Source: JAYPHU01 sp964611435 (GTDB lineage: Bacteria; Pseudomonadota; Alphaproteobacteria; Rhodospirillales; UBA2165). Taken from it: DNA of 64,000 nt. This document shows, piece after piece, positions 51,122-60,041 of the stretch. Location of the stretch: NCBI GenBank assembly GCA_964611435.1, contig CAZSXT010000001.1, positions 310,001-374,000 of the forward strand. The letters are read 5' to 3'. The notes below the pieces were generated by a model that saw nothing but the letters and a program-made list of their open reading frames with translations, was not told where the DNA came from and did not search any database. Both the position numbers and the translations under genes were made by a program. Positions within the stretch are counted from its first letter, which is position 1, and each line of letters begins with the position of its first letter.

Positions 51122-52297
51122 TCAGACGAAATTTTGGTGGGTAACCGGGTTGCTGATCTCCCATAGGAACCTATTCACGTAGTGTTGCCGGCAATTCGAC
51201 TCGCAGTCCCGATTCACATTTACAGTTTGAATTTTATCTTGGACTTCTTTGTAACGATCACTTGCGAGGATTTCCGCAAAGGAGGTTTCGATGATATTGC
51301 CCATCAAAAACTCTTCTCGATTGAAGTTGAACCAGTGCCCGCAAGGAAATACAGAGCCGTCACCACTTATATTCAAGATAAACTGAGTGCCATAGCAAAT
51401 GTCGTAGTCTTTCCAACCGCAGTTCGTGATTTTGTGCCACTTCACGGAAACCGTGTATGTATCTGTCGAGTAACTTTCAGCCTCCAGTAAAATGTCGTGA
51501 ATATTTTGGTACCCATCCCTCGGCGCGTCTAACAAGCCGTCATATGTATCTGAACAAGATTTAACGACAAAATAATCGACGCCGAGGTCCTGTCCCAATT
51601 TGGCGAGGGGAGCGATGTCGTTGAAATTTTCCTTGGTTACAACCATTTGCAAGCCAATCGTGCAATCGTGTCCGCCCGACTTCTTAACCTCAACGAGTTC
51701 CCTCACATTTCTTAAAACCCGGTCTAATTGGCTTACCTGGTGAATTTGTTGAAAAGACTCCGGTGTAGCGGCGCTGATATTGACACGAAGCCACTTGAGA
51801 CCAGAAAGAAGATTGGCAGGATCAAATTTGTCGAGGCGAACCGCATTGGTGGCCAAACTCAAATCCAAGTCTCGTGTTCTTGCGACTTGAACAATTTCAT
51901 CCAGGTCTGGATGTAGCGTGTTTTCTCCTTCGCCGATGAGTGCAATGGAGCGCACGCCTGTTTCTTTGGCGTCGGAAAATAGCCTTAATACCGCTTCTCG
52001 CGGCATATTAAAGCGTCCCTTTTTGTCGGTGCCGTACCCGGACCGACCTTGCAGGAAGCCATAGCAATAGGTGCACGCCATGTTGCATCCCGTAGAGATG
52101 CCCAGATCAATATGGAGAGGCGCAATTCGCTTTCCTGATTGCCACTCTGCCACTCGATCCAGGTGCCACAGCATTTTGTGGCCGTCCATGTTGTATTTAT
52201 CGACAATTTTACGGGGACGCTCCACCAATAGCTCCTCATCAGATGAAGGGATCCGTGGAAAATCATTGTTGTCCACGGTTGGTGCATGTTTTTGCAC
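51122..52297 (-). CDS. Radical SAM protein with SPASM-type auxiliary cysteines
   Basis: 391 aa from GTG 52297 with GCAGGTG upstream. The cluster motif is C71-x3-C75-x2-C78 (TGCNMACTYCYG). The C-terminus carries extra cysteines in ITNCGWKDYDICYG, VFPCGHW and NRDCESNCRQHY, the pattern of a SPASM/twitch auxiliary iron-sulfur site. LIGEGENTLHPDLDEI resembles the GGEP motif. SPASM enzymes modify peptides, sugars or alcohols (as BtrN does). In this locus a sugar or alcohol dehydrogenation is likely. It is divergent from the C-methyltransferase. Confidence 0.8.
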   Translation of the reverse strand: MQKHAPTVDNNDFPRIPSSDEELLVERPRKIVDKYNMDGHKMLWHLDRVAEWQSGKRIAPLHIDLGISTGCNMACTYCYGFLQGRSGYGTDKKGRFNMPREAVLRLFSDAKETGVRSIALIGEGENTLHPDLDEIVQVARTRDLDLSLATNAVRLDKFDPANLLSGLKWLRVNISAATPESFQQIHQVSQLDRVLRNVRELVEVKKSGGHDCTIGLQMVVTKENFNDIAPLAKLGQDLGVDYFVVKSCSDTYDGLLDAPRDGYQNIHDILLEAESYSTDTYTVSVKWHKITNCGWKDYDICYGTQFILNISGDGSVFPCGHWFNFNREEFLMGNIIETSFAEILASDRYKEVQDKIQTVNVNRDCESNCRQHYVNRFLWEISNPVTHQNFV

Positions 52298-52385
52298 GTT
52301 GGCACCTGCACTCTATCGCTTCTGTTAATTTGAATGTAGGAGTATCACATGAAATCCTAAAGAAAATTGAAATATTTTCATCAAA

Positions 52386-52395
52386 GTTAACGTGC
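52386..52395. repeat. GTTAACGTGC motif before the C-methyltransferase gene
   Basis: Identical to 33035-33044. It lies 21 bases upstream of ATG 52416, between divergent genes. Confidence 0.3.
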
Positions 52396-52415
52396 AAAAT
52401 TCTTAGAGCCGAGTC

Positions 52416-53612
52416 ATGAAAATTTGCGAGTCCGACATTCGTTATCAAGAGAATTGCCCCTGTTGCGGGGGAGAGATGCAGGTGATTGTTGAACTTCCAC
52501 GGTTTCCGTTAACTGGCATTTATGTGCCGTCAACTGAAGTTGAGTTTCCCGTCCAGTTTGATCAGCGTCTTATAATTTGCAGTTCCTGTGGTCACATGGC
52601 TTTGTTCAACGCTTTGCCGCCAACGATGTTATACGGTCCCCAGAATGTGTACCGGACATCTGCTTCCCACATATCAAATGACGCCAGCGAGGTCTTTATC
52701 AACTTTGTCCGCCGAGTCTCATCAGATCGACGGTTTAGATGCGTTCTGGAAATTGGCTGCAATGACCTTTATTTGCTCAAAAAATTTGAATCGATGAGTG
52801 AGCGGCGGGTTGGAATTGATCCCATGTGGTCACATGCGGAGCCTCCAGAAACCGATATTCTGGTGCTGGGCGAGTACCTTGAAAATATTGATTACAGAGA
52901 GGCGCTTCCGGACGCACCCGACCTTATCATTTCTACGCATAATCTAGAGCATATCTACGATCCATTGGCGGAGCTGCGAAGGTTGGTCGATGTAGCGGCC
53001 AACGATGCGTTCTTTGTTATGGAAGTCCCTGATGCAGACTCAATGATCCGAAATCTGCGGTTTGATCAGGTTTATCATGAACATTATCACAACTTTAGTC
53101 TGCCGAGTTTTTTGGCCTTAATAGACGAATTAGGCTGCAGATACATTGACCACACCCGAAATTATATGAACTGGGGCGGTACTTTGCTCGTAGCCTTCGG
53201 AAAATCAGAGGGTGCTCACCGAGAAGTTTCCCCTCCAATTGTGGACCCAATTCGAGCTGATAACGTAATAACTCTGTACAACCTCTTTCGGCAGAGGATG
53301 GATAGCCTTTCTTACATGCTTGGTCATTACGGGCAGCCAATTTGGGGATATGGTGCCGGTCAGATGTTGCCTATGTTGGCCTATCACCTTGATTCAGATC
53401 TTGATTTTCTCGAAGGGTTGATCGATGACAATCCAGATCGTGCAGGACTGTATTATCCGCACCTCAAACCAAAAATATTTTCCTCGGACGATGTTCCCAG
53501 TCTGGCTGAATCCACGATCTTGATTACCGCACAAGACGCAGCTCGCCCAATATTGCGAAACTTGGACACCATAAACCCGAGGCGAATTATTTGTCCTCTG
53601 AATGCATTTTAA
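52416..53612 (+). CDS. NDP-sugar C-methyltransferase (zinc-binding N-domain type)
   Basis: 398 aa in three parts. The N-terminal zinc-binding domain has CPCCGG and ICSSCGHMALFNALPP; the central class I methyltransferase has VLEIGCNDLYLLKKFES, IDPMWSHAEP and STHNLEHIYDPL; the C-terminal domain has YGAGQMLPMLAYHL and IDDNPDRAGLYYPHL. This is the layout of the TylC3/TcaB9-type sugar C-methyltransferases, which add a methyl at C3 of a 4-keto NDP-deoxysugar. It implies a branched, C-methylated sugar in the glycan. Base composition is noticeably AT-rich. Confidence 0.84.
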   Translation: MKICESDIRYQENCPCCGGEMQVIVELPRFPLTGIYVPSTEVEFPVQFDQRLIICSSCGHMALFNALPPTMLYGPQNVYRTSASHISNDASEVFINFVRRVSSDRRFRCVLEIGCNDLYLLKKFESMSERRVGIDPMWSHAEPPETDILVLGEYLENIDYREALPDAPDLIISTHNLEHIYDPLAELRRLVDVAANDAFFVMEVPDADSMIRNLRFDQVYHEHYHNFSLPSFLALIDELGCRYIDHTRNYMNWGGTLLVAFGKSEGAHREVSPPIVDPIRADNVITLYNLFRQRMDSLSYMLGHYGQPIWGYGAGQMLPMLAYHLDSDLDFLEGLIDDNPDRAGLYYPHLKPKIFSSDDVPSLAESTILITAQDAARPILRNLDTINPRRIICPLNAF

Positions 53613-53618
53613 CTAAGT

Positions 53619-54449
53619 TCATTGCCGCAAAAATGCGTCAATTATGGGGAGTGGTTGATCAGGAAAAAAAGCTTCTTCGACCGTTCGATTATTGGGGTTA
53701 GTTATTTTTTTTAGGGCGCTTTCAAGTTCAGTTTTAGCGTCCCTTAACGCCATTCCAGCTTCTAAAATTTCCAACATCAACTTATCGTTCACAAACTTAT
53801 AAAGCCGGATATCGAATTCATTGAGTTTTGCCATCTCATCAATTGTATCGGGGGAAAGCCACTCAGTTTGTTTTCGGACGTTTTGCCGTCGGTATAAACA
53901 TGGGTCCCACCCAACCTGTCGGGAGAGAAGCAAGAGGGACTCATCAAATAGTTCAATCGTTCCTGCAAACAAGAACTTTTCTTCCAGGTTTTGAATGGCA
54001 ATCTTGAATTCGGTTTCTGAGAGAATGTAATCGCTGTGATATCCCCCGATCAGCTTTGTCTGTTGGTTGGCAAAGAACTGAGGTTTATTTGAAAGCGCTT
54101 CATCCAGCGTCCAGGGAGTTCCGTTTTCTCGACAAAAATTACTGAGATTGGTTTTGAGATTTTCATAGTAGCTTGAGATCGCCCGTGAGACTGGCTCACG
54201 CATAAACGTGATGTATCTGCTCGGACGGCTCAGGTTTTCATGTACGCCAAAGTTAAAATGACCGACAAGCGCTTTGTAGTCGTGCCGGCCGGCCATCAGC
54301 AAATAGTCCAGGTTCTCCAAAAGTTGCACATTTGGCTGATTGTAGTAAGTGATGACATTTTCCCGGCCATACTGCAGATCGAGGATGCTCCGCAAGGTCG
54401 TGCCGGCAGCTTTTGGAATGTGCATGAACAAGAGGAATGGGCTGGTCAT
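53619..54449 (-). CDS. Sulfotransferase family 2-like protein
   Basis: 276 aa if started at ATG 54449; a TTG at 54482 would add 11 residues and lacks a site. The phosphosulfate loop is FMHIPKAAGTTLRSILD, which is the HIPKxxGT signature of heparan/chondroitin-type (Sulfotransfer_2) enzymes, and the 3'-phosphate loop is ITFMREPVSRAISSYYENL. It is shorter and unlike the TPR-linked sulfotransferases. This makes three candidate sulfotransferases in the locus. It is convergent with the C-methyltransferase, 6 bases apart. Confidence 0.8.
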   Translation of the reverse strand: MTSPFLLFMHIPKAAGTTLRSILDLQYGRENVITYYNQPNVQLLENLDYLLMAGRHDYKALVGHFNFGVHENLSRPSRYITFMREPVSRAISSYYENLKTNLSNFCRENGTPWTLDEALSNKPQFFANQQTKLIGGYHSDYILSETEFKIAIQNLEEKFLFAGTIELFDESLLLLSRQVGWDPCLYRRQNVRKQTEWLSPDTIDEMAKLNEFDIRLYKFVNDKLMLEILEAGMALRDAKTELESALKKITNPNNRTVEEAFFPDQPLPIIDAFLRQ

Positions 54450-54685
54450 GAGAGGGTGAGGCTCCAATCCGAAGGTCTTCAATTGCGTGAAATTTATCAG
54501 CCGATATTTAACGTTCCATGAAGTCCGTAATAAACTAGGGCATCCTGGCGCTGCCGACAGGATAGTGGCGGATTGACCGGAACATGGTAAGATTTAGGCT
54601 CTGTTACTTTCCGCAAAGGGTATTTCTATCAGGAAAGAAAATTTGCAATTAAGAATAATTAGCAATTGAAAACAAAAATTTGAGG

Positions 54686-54704
54686 TGATAGAGGTTGTCT
54701 ATCA
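54686..54704. repeat. Inverted repeat TGATAGA-N5-TCTATCA
   Basis: A perfect 7-5-7 inverted repeat directly before the Fur/RirA-like box, with 2 bases between them. It may be a second operator half or an overlapping regulator site for the iron transporter. Confidence 0.5.
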
Positions 54705-54706
54705 TT

Positions 54707-54721
54707 TGAGAATAATTCTCA
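54707..54721 (+). promoter_or_regulatory. Fur/RirA-like iron box
   Basis: TGAGAATAATTCTCA is a perfect 7-1-7 palindrome. It matches the Fur model (TGATAATNATTATCA) at most positions and the RirA iron-responsive TGA-N9-TCA core. It lies 34 bases before the start of the Fe(III)-binding protein, so iron repression is expected. Confidence 0.75.
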
Positions 54722-54755
54722 TTTGCGAAACTATGGACTAGTACAGGAAACTGAA

Positions 54756-55799
54756 ATGCGAACGTATAAATCTCGACTTCGTTCTTACTTGGCCGCCGGG
54801 TTGGTGGCCGTGGTCTTGGGAATGCCGGTTGCCTCGCAGGCGGCCGAGGTGGTCAATCTTTATTCCTATCGGCAGCCGTTCCTGATCAACCAGTTCCTGA
54901 AGGAATTCACGAAGCAGACCGGCATTAAGGTCAATGTGGTGTTTGCCCAGAAGGGGATGCTGGAACGACTAAAGGCAGAAGGGCGTAACACCCCTGCAGA
55001 CGCCGTGCTGACTGTCGATATCGCGCGGTTGAGCGCCATCGCCAAGGCCGATCTTCTGGCGCCGGTCAGTTCACCCGTGCTCGACAAAAACATTCCGGCC
55101 CAATACCGTCACCCGCAGGGACTATGGTACGGGCTGACAACCCGGGCGCGGGTTGTCTATGCGTCCAAGGATCGGGTGAAAGATGGCGAGATCGAAACTT
55201 ATGCCGATCTCGCCAGCCCCCGGTTTAAGGGCAAGGTTTGTACCCGGTCCGGCAAGCACGATTATACACTCTCCTTGATCGCCGCCATGGTGGCCGAAAA
55301 GGGGGAACAGGCGGCTGAAGACTTCGTCCGCAAACTGAAAGCCAATCTGGCGCGTAAGCCCAAGGGCAATGACCGGGCGCAGGTGAAGGCCATCAACGAA
55401 GGCCTGTGCGATGTGTCCCTGGGCAACACCTATTACATGGGACAAATGGCGACCAACGAGAAGAACCCCGAACAAAAGGACTGGGCCAATGCGGTCCGGA
55501 TCGTGTTTCCCACGGTGAACGGTACGGGCACCCACGTGAACATTTCAGGCGCCGCGATTACCAAGCATGGAAAGAACAAGGAAAATGCCCGGAAGCTTCT
55601 TGAGTTCCTAAGCGATTCCTTTGCGCAGAAAATGTACGCGGAACAGAATTTCGAATATCCGGTGAAGGCTGGCGTCGCCTGGCATCCGATGGTCAAATCC
55701 TGGGGCAGCTTTACCCCGAGTGAAATCAATTTGGAGACTATCGCCAAGCATCGGGCGACGGCGACCAAAATTATGGATAGGGTGAATTTCGACGGTTAA
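54756..55799 (+). CDS. fbpA: Fe(III) ABC transporter periplasmic binding protein
   Basis: 347 aa from ATG 54756 behind CAGGAAA; an upstream TTG at 54723 overlaps the iron-box area. The signal peptide has a basic start (MRTYKSRLRS), a hydrophobic core (YLAAGLVAVVLGMPVA) and an AxA cleavage near residue 28. The mature part is a class II solute-binding protein with VVNLYSYRQP at its start and the iron-coordinating tandem Tyr in LGNTYYMGQM. It delivers ferric iron to the permease encoded next. The symbol follows the FbpABC system; AfuA and FutA are equivalent names. Confidence 0.88.
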   Translation: MRTYKSRLRSYLAAGLVAVVLGMPVASQAAEVVNLYSYRQPFLINQFLKEFTKQTGIKVNVVFAQKGMLERLKAEGRNTPADAVLTVDIARLSAIAKADLLAPVSSPVLDKNIPAQYRHPQGLWYGLTTRARVVYASKDRVKDGEIETYADLASPRFKGKVCTRSGKHDYTLSLIAAMVAEKGEQAAEDFVRKLKANLARKPKGNDRAQVKAINEGLCDVSLGNTYYMGQMATNEKNPEQKDWANAVRIVFPTVNGTGTHVNISGAAITKHGKNKENARKLLEFLSDSFAQKMYAEQNFEYPVKAGVAWHPMVKSWGSFTPSEINLETIAKHRATATKIMDRVNFDG

Positions 55800-55881
55800 C
55801 TCGCCGAAGATATCCAAGCGTTGAGGCCGGCCTCGTGAACGCGGGGCCGTTTCTCTGCGATTCAGACGCACTGGGAGGCGG

Positions 55882-57597
55882 ATGACGACGACACAAACAC
55901 TTACGCCCAACGCCGGGTTTAAAGCTGAGGCGGCTGGCGCCGGCAGGTTCGACGGCTGGACCTTCGGGGCCAGCCTTGTGGCTCTGGCCATTGCCGTCCC
56001 GTTGCTGACGGTCATCGGGCTTGCGCTATTTCCGGCGGAAAATATTTGGGGTCATCTGGCGTCCACAGTTTTGCCGCGCTTGATGTGGACAACTCTGTTG
56101 CTGATGGCGGGAGTCGCCATCGGCACGACCTTGATCGGCGTGGGCTCGGCCTGGCTGGTCGGCACGTACCAGTTCCCCGGCCGCCGAATATTTGAGTGGG
56201 CGCTTTTGTTGCCCCTGGCGGTGCCGTCTTATGTCATCGCGTTTGTCTACACCGACCTTCTGGAATACGCCGGACCGGTACAGGGAGTGCTGCGCGATGT
56301 ATTCGGCTGGACCACGCCCCATGACTATTGGTTTCCGGATATCCGGTCGTTGGGCGGCGCGATCGCTATGATGTCTCTGGTGCTCTACCCGTATGTTTAC
56401 CTACTGACCCGCGCGGCATTTTTGGAACAGTCGGCCGGTGTGCTGGAAGTCGCTCGGACTCTGGGCCGTAGTCCCTGGCAGGAGTTCATTCAGGTGGCGG
56501 TGCCCCTGGCTCGGCCATCGATCGTCGTCGGGGTTTCCTTGGCTATGATGGAAACCTTGAACGATTTCGGCACAGTCGATTTCTTTGGCGTGCAGACTCT
56601 TACCCTCGGCATCTTTGATGTTTGGCTGAACATGAATAACGTGGGTGGCGCGGCGCAGATCGCCATTTTAATGCTGGCCGTGGTAATTGGATTGATCTTC
56701 GCCGAACGCTATGCGCGGCGCAAACAACGCTTTCACCACAGCGCCCGCCGCTACAAACGGCCTGGCCGGAAGAAACTGTCCCCATTTTGGGGGATGCTGG
56801 CCATCCTCGCCTGCCTGGCGCCGCTGGGGCTGGGCTTCATCCTGCCGTTGTCGATCTTGGGCGCGGATTCCTACGTGCATTTCGACGAAGTGCTGGAAAG
56901 CGGTTTTGCCGGTAGTGCATTGAACAGTCTAATGCTTTCCGGTCTGGCGGCGTTGTTCGCGGTTTCTGTGGGTGTGTTCCTGGCCTACGGCATTCGCCTG
57001 CGCGGACATCGTTTTCTGGTTGTGGTTACCCGGTTTGCCAGCGTTGGGTATGCGGTGCCGGGCGCAGTGCTTGCCATCGGCGTTCTGATCCCCATGGCCT
57101 GGTTTGACAACCAATTAGACGGGTTTTTAAGGGACGCGTTTGATATCTCCAGCGGGCTGTTGCTCAGCGGGACAATTGCCGCGCTGACTTTTGCCTATGT
57201 CGTCCGGTTTCTGGCCCTCTCGTTGGGTGCGGTTGAAACCAGCCTGGGCCGGATCACAGCAAATATCGACGGCGCGGCCCGGGCGCTTGGCGCAACGCCC
57301 GGTCAGGCGCTGATAAAGGTTCATCTCCCCATTATCCGGGCCAGCCTGCTGACCGCCGCGATCTTGGTTTTTGTCGATGGGATGAAAGAACTGCCGATGA
57401 CCACAGTCATGCGGCCCTTTAATTTTGAGACCTTGGCAACCCAAGTTCACCAGTTCGCCTCGGCAGAACAATTCGAGCAGGCGGCCCCTGCGGCATTGGC
57501 AATTGTCGCCGTAGGTATTATTCCCGTGATCTTTCTGAGCCTAGCCATGAACCGGGCCGTCTATGGTCGGGATGACGCCGCCGAAGGAATGATCTGA
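55882..57597 (+). CDS. fbpB: Fe(III) ABC transporter permease, two fused transmembrane domains
   Basis: 571 aa with about 12 transmembrane helices in two homologous halves, the form typical of FbpB permeases. Each half has the EAA-type cytoplasmic loop: EVARTLGRSPWQEFIQVAVPLARPS in the first and GAARALGATPGQALIKVHLPIIRAS in the second, which dock the ATPase. A basic linker (about 275-300) separates the halves. GGGAGG precedes the start and the stop shares a base with the start of the ATPase gene. Confidence 0.88.
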   Translation: MTTTQTLTPNAGFKAEAAGAGRFDGWTFGASLVALAIAVPLLTVIGLALFPAENIWGHLASTVLPRLMWTTLLLMAGVAIGTTLIGVGSAWLVGTYQFPGRRIFEWALLLPLAVPSYVIAFVYTDLLEYAGPVQGVLRDVFGWTTPHDYWFPDIRSLGGAIAMMSLVLYPYVYLLTRAAFLEQSAGVLEVARTLGRSPWQEFIQVAVPLARPSIVVGVSLAMMETLNDFGTVDFFGVQTLTLGIFDVWLNMNNVGGAAQIAILMLAVVIGLIFAERYARRKQRFHHSARRYKRPGRKKLSPFWGMLAILACLAPLGLGFILPLSILGADSYVHFDEVLESGFAGSALNSLMLSGLAALFAVSVGVFLAYGIRLRGHRFLVVVTRFASVGYAVPGAVLAIGVLIPMAWFDNQLDGFLRDAFDISSGLLLSGTIAALTFAYVVRFLALSLGAVETSLGRITANIDGAARALGATPGQALIKVHLPIIRASLLTAAILVFVDGMKELPMTTVMRPFNFETLATQVHQFASAEQFEQAAPAALAIVAVGIIPVIFLSLAMNRAVYGRDDAAEGMI

Positions 57598-58673
57598 TGG
57601 GTCTCTACATCGAAAATGTTTCACACGCATACGGCGGGCACCGCATCTTCGACGATCTGTCGATTTCGGTGCCGTCCGGCGACATCGCGTGTCTGTTGGG
57701 ACCATCCGGATGCGGCAAGACAACTCTGCTGCGGCTGGCGGCCGGATTGGAAAGTCTGCAAAAAGGGGAGATCAGATTTTCCGACCGGTTGGTGGCGTCT
57801 GCCGAATTTTCCGTCCCGCCGGAACAACGCGGCGTCGGCCTGATGTTTCAGGATTTTGCCCTGTTTCCTCACCTCAATGTGGCTGACAACGTAGCGTTCG
57901 GCATATCGCATTTATCGGCAGCCGAGAAACAGTTGCGGATCGAAGAAGTGCTGCAACAAGTCACTATGCAGGACTACGCGGATGCCTATCCCCATACGCT
58001 TTCCGGCGGGCAACAGCAGCGTGTGGCGCTGGCGAGAGCTCTGGCGCCCCGGCCGGCAGTCATGCTGTTGGATGAGCCGTTCTCGGGCCTTGATCAGAGT
58101 ATGCGGATTCAAATCCGGGAAGAGACGTTGGGCATTTTGAAAACGGCCGGTGTGGCGACGCTGATGGTAACCCATAATCCGGATGAGGCCATGTTCATGG
58201 CGGATCGAATCATGGTCATGGGCCCTCATGGCGCGGTGTTGCAGGAAGGCACGCCGAACGAGGTTTATGCAGCGCCGGTCCATCCGTACGTGGCGTCCTT
58301 CTTTGGTCAGGTGAATCAACTAAAGGGATCCGCCGCAGGCGGTAAAATAGAAACGATCCTGGGCGATTTACCCGTGCCGGCTTGTCGTGAAAGCTGCACG
58401 GTTGATGTGGTCATTCGGCCTCATGGCATCAAGCTCTCGGAAGATGGAGATAAGGGCGTGCCCGTGGAAATCCTGAACGCTCGCCCACTTGGCCGAAATA
58501 CATTTATCCGCTTCAGGGTCAAAGGGCAGGGGGCAGATATCCCGGATTTCCATTGCCGAAAGCCAGGCGTTTTTCCGGCAAGCCCGAAGGGAGAGGTGCG
58601 GGCTTGGATCGATCCTGGTAGCGCCTTTGTCTTTCCTCAAACCGCCGGCGAGGCGGGAGAAGACCCTGAATAA
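57597..58673 (+). CDS. fbpC: Fe(III) ABC transporter ATPase
   Basis: 358 aa. Walker A is GPSGCGKTTLLR, the Q-loop MFQDFALFPHLNVADNV, the signature LSGGQQQRVALARAL, Walker B VMLLDEPFSGLD and the H-loop TLMVTHNPDEAM. The C-terminal third (about 240-358) is a TOBE-like regulatory domain, which contains PHGIKLSEDGD. Its start shares one base with the permease stop (TGATG). It completes a binding protein, permease and ATPase set for ferric iron. Confidence 0.9.
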   Translation: MGLYIENVSHAYGGHRIFDDLSISVPSGDIACLLGPSGCGKTTLLRLAAGLESLQKGEIRFSDRLVASAEFSVPPEQRGVGLMFQDFALFPHLNVADNVAFGISHLSAAEKQLRIEEVLQQVTMQDYADAYPHTLSGGQQQRVALARALAPRPAVMLLDEPFSGLDQSMRIQIREETLGILKTAGVATLMVTHNPDEAMFMADRIMVMGPHGAVLQEGTPNEVYAAPVHPYVASFFGQVNQLKGSAAGGKIETILGDLPVPACRESCTVDVVIRPHGIKLSEDGDKGVPVEILNARPLGRNTFIRFRVKGQGADIPDFHCRKPGVFPASPKGEVRAWIDPGSAFVFPQTAGEAGEDPE

Positions 58674-58786
58674 CTACAGGCTTTGTGGGTTTTTCCCTTC
58701 CTCATACGGCTTTGGCGTGTCATAGTCCCGCCCGGCTCAAAGGGCCCTCCAAGGAAAAGACGAGAGAAACCGAAGGGAACCAGGGT

Positions 58787-60010
58787 ATGCGTGCAGGACG
58801 GGACGACGCCCGCGTTCTGATTTACAGCCACGACAGTTTCGGTCTCGGGCACTTGCGCCGTTGCCGGGCGATTGCCCATTCACTGGTAGGGGCGTTCAAT
58901 AAGCTCTCGGTTCTGATCCTTTCCGGGTCACCCATTATCGGCAGCTTCGATTTTCGTGCCCGCGTGGATTTTGTGCGGGTGCCCGGCGTCATCAAGCTGC
59001 GTAACGGCGAATACACCTCGCTGAATCTGCATCTGGATATCGAACAGACGATGGCGCTGCGCGGCTCGATCATCGAGCACACGGCCGACGTCTTCGATCC
59101 CGATATCTTCATCGTGGACAAGGAGCCTTTGGGCCTCCGAGGTGAGGTTGCCGACACGTTACAGATGCTGAAAGACCGGGGTACGCCTCTGGTGCTGGGC
59201 CTCCGAGATGTGATGGACGAGCCGGCATTGTTGGTGCCGGAGTGGGAGCGCAAGAACGTGTTGCCGGCTTTGCAGGAGCTCTATGACGAAATGTGGGTCT
59301 ATGGCCTGCCGCAGTTTTATGACCCGTTGTCGGGCGTCAATCTGCCGGACTCCGTCCGACGGAAATTGATCTATACGGGCTATCTGCGTTATTCATTGCC
59401 GGATGCGTCATCCGTCCTATCCACATCCATCGGCGAGGACCCCTACATTCTGGTTACCGCAGGCGGGGGTGGTGACGGTGATGATATGGTGGATTGGGTC
59501 CTCTCGGCATACGAGACCGACCGGAATATCCCCCATCGCGCAGTGGTGGTTTTCGGTCCTTTCATGCAACCCGAAGATCAGGAAGGATTCCTCAAAAGGA
59601 TCGACGACTTGGACCGGGTGACGGCGATCACTTTCGACGCCCATATCGAACACTTGATGGAAGGCGCCGTCGGCGTTGTCGCCATGGGCGGCTACAACAC
59701 GTTCTGCGAAATACTGTCCTTTGACAAACCGGGGATCATCGTGCCTCGCACCAAGCCCCGCATGGAACAGTATATCCGGGCAGCGCGGGCGCAGGAGCTG
59801 GGACTCGTCTCCATGCTACAAATTGAAGACGGCAAGGACCCGGCCCGCATGGCGACGGCGCTGCGCCAACTGACCCAACAGAAACGTCCATCGGACGTGG
59901 TTTTGCCGGGATTGCTTGACGGTTTGCCCAGTATCAACCGTTTGACCAGCCGTCACTTGGCGCGGTCACTGCCCAGCGAGCTATCCGTTGTGCGCAAAAT
60001 ATCTTCGTGA
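58787..60010 (+). CDS. MurG-like glycosyltransferase family protein (GT-B), first copy
   Basis: 407 aa from ATG 58787, preceded by GAAGGGAACCAGGG; an earlier frame to 58685 adds unrelated residues. The N-terminal YSHDSFGLGHLRRCRAIAHSL is the glycine-rich GxGHxxR motif of GT28-like proteins, and AMGGYNTFCEILSFDKPGII is the UDP-sugar donor motif GGxxT.E. It is paralogous to the last gene (62985). It opens an operon that also holds two GT4 enzymes and a phosphatase. Donor and acceptor are unknown. Confidence 0.8.
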   Translation: MRAGRDDARVLIYSHDSFGLGHLRRCRAIAHSLVGAFNKLSVLILSGSPIIGSFDFRARVDFVRVPGVIKLRNGEYTSLNLHLDIEQTMALRGSIIEHTADVFDPDIFIVDKEPLGLRGEVADTLQMLKDRGTPLVLGLRDVMDEPALLVPEWERKNVLPALQELYDEMWVYGLPQFYDPLSGVNLPDSVRRKLIYTGYLRYSLPDASSVLSTSIGEDPYILVTAGGGGDGDDMVDWVLSAYETDRNIPHRAVVVFGPFMQPEDQEGFLKRIDDLDRVTAITFDAHIEHLMEGAVGVVAMGGYNTFCEILSFDKPGIIVPRTKPRMEQYIRAARAQELGLVSMLQIEDGKDPARMATALRQLTQQKRPSDVVLPGLLDGLPSINRLTSRHLARSLPSELSVVRKISS

Positions 60011-60041
60011 TTACAATTCTCTAAGCGACTATTTTGTGCGG

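Larger units (their letters stand above)
54450..54755. other. Intergenic stretch between divergent sulfotransferase and iron-transport genes
   Basis: Strongly AT-rich from about 54600 on. The part near the iron transporter contains the 54686-54704 repeat and the 54707-54721 iron box described separately. I see no RNA gene or further ORF in the rest. It marks a change from the glycan region to ordinary GC-rich genes. Confidence 0.6.
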
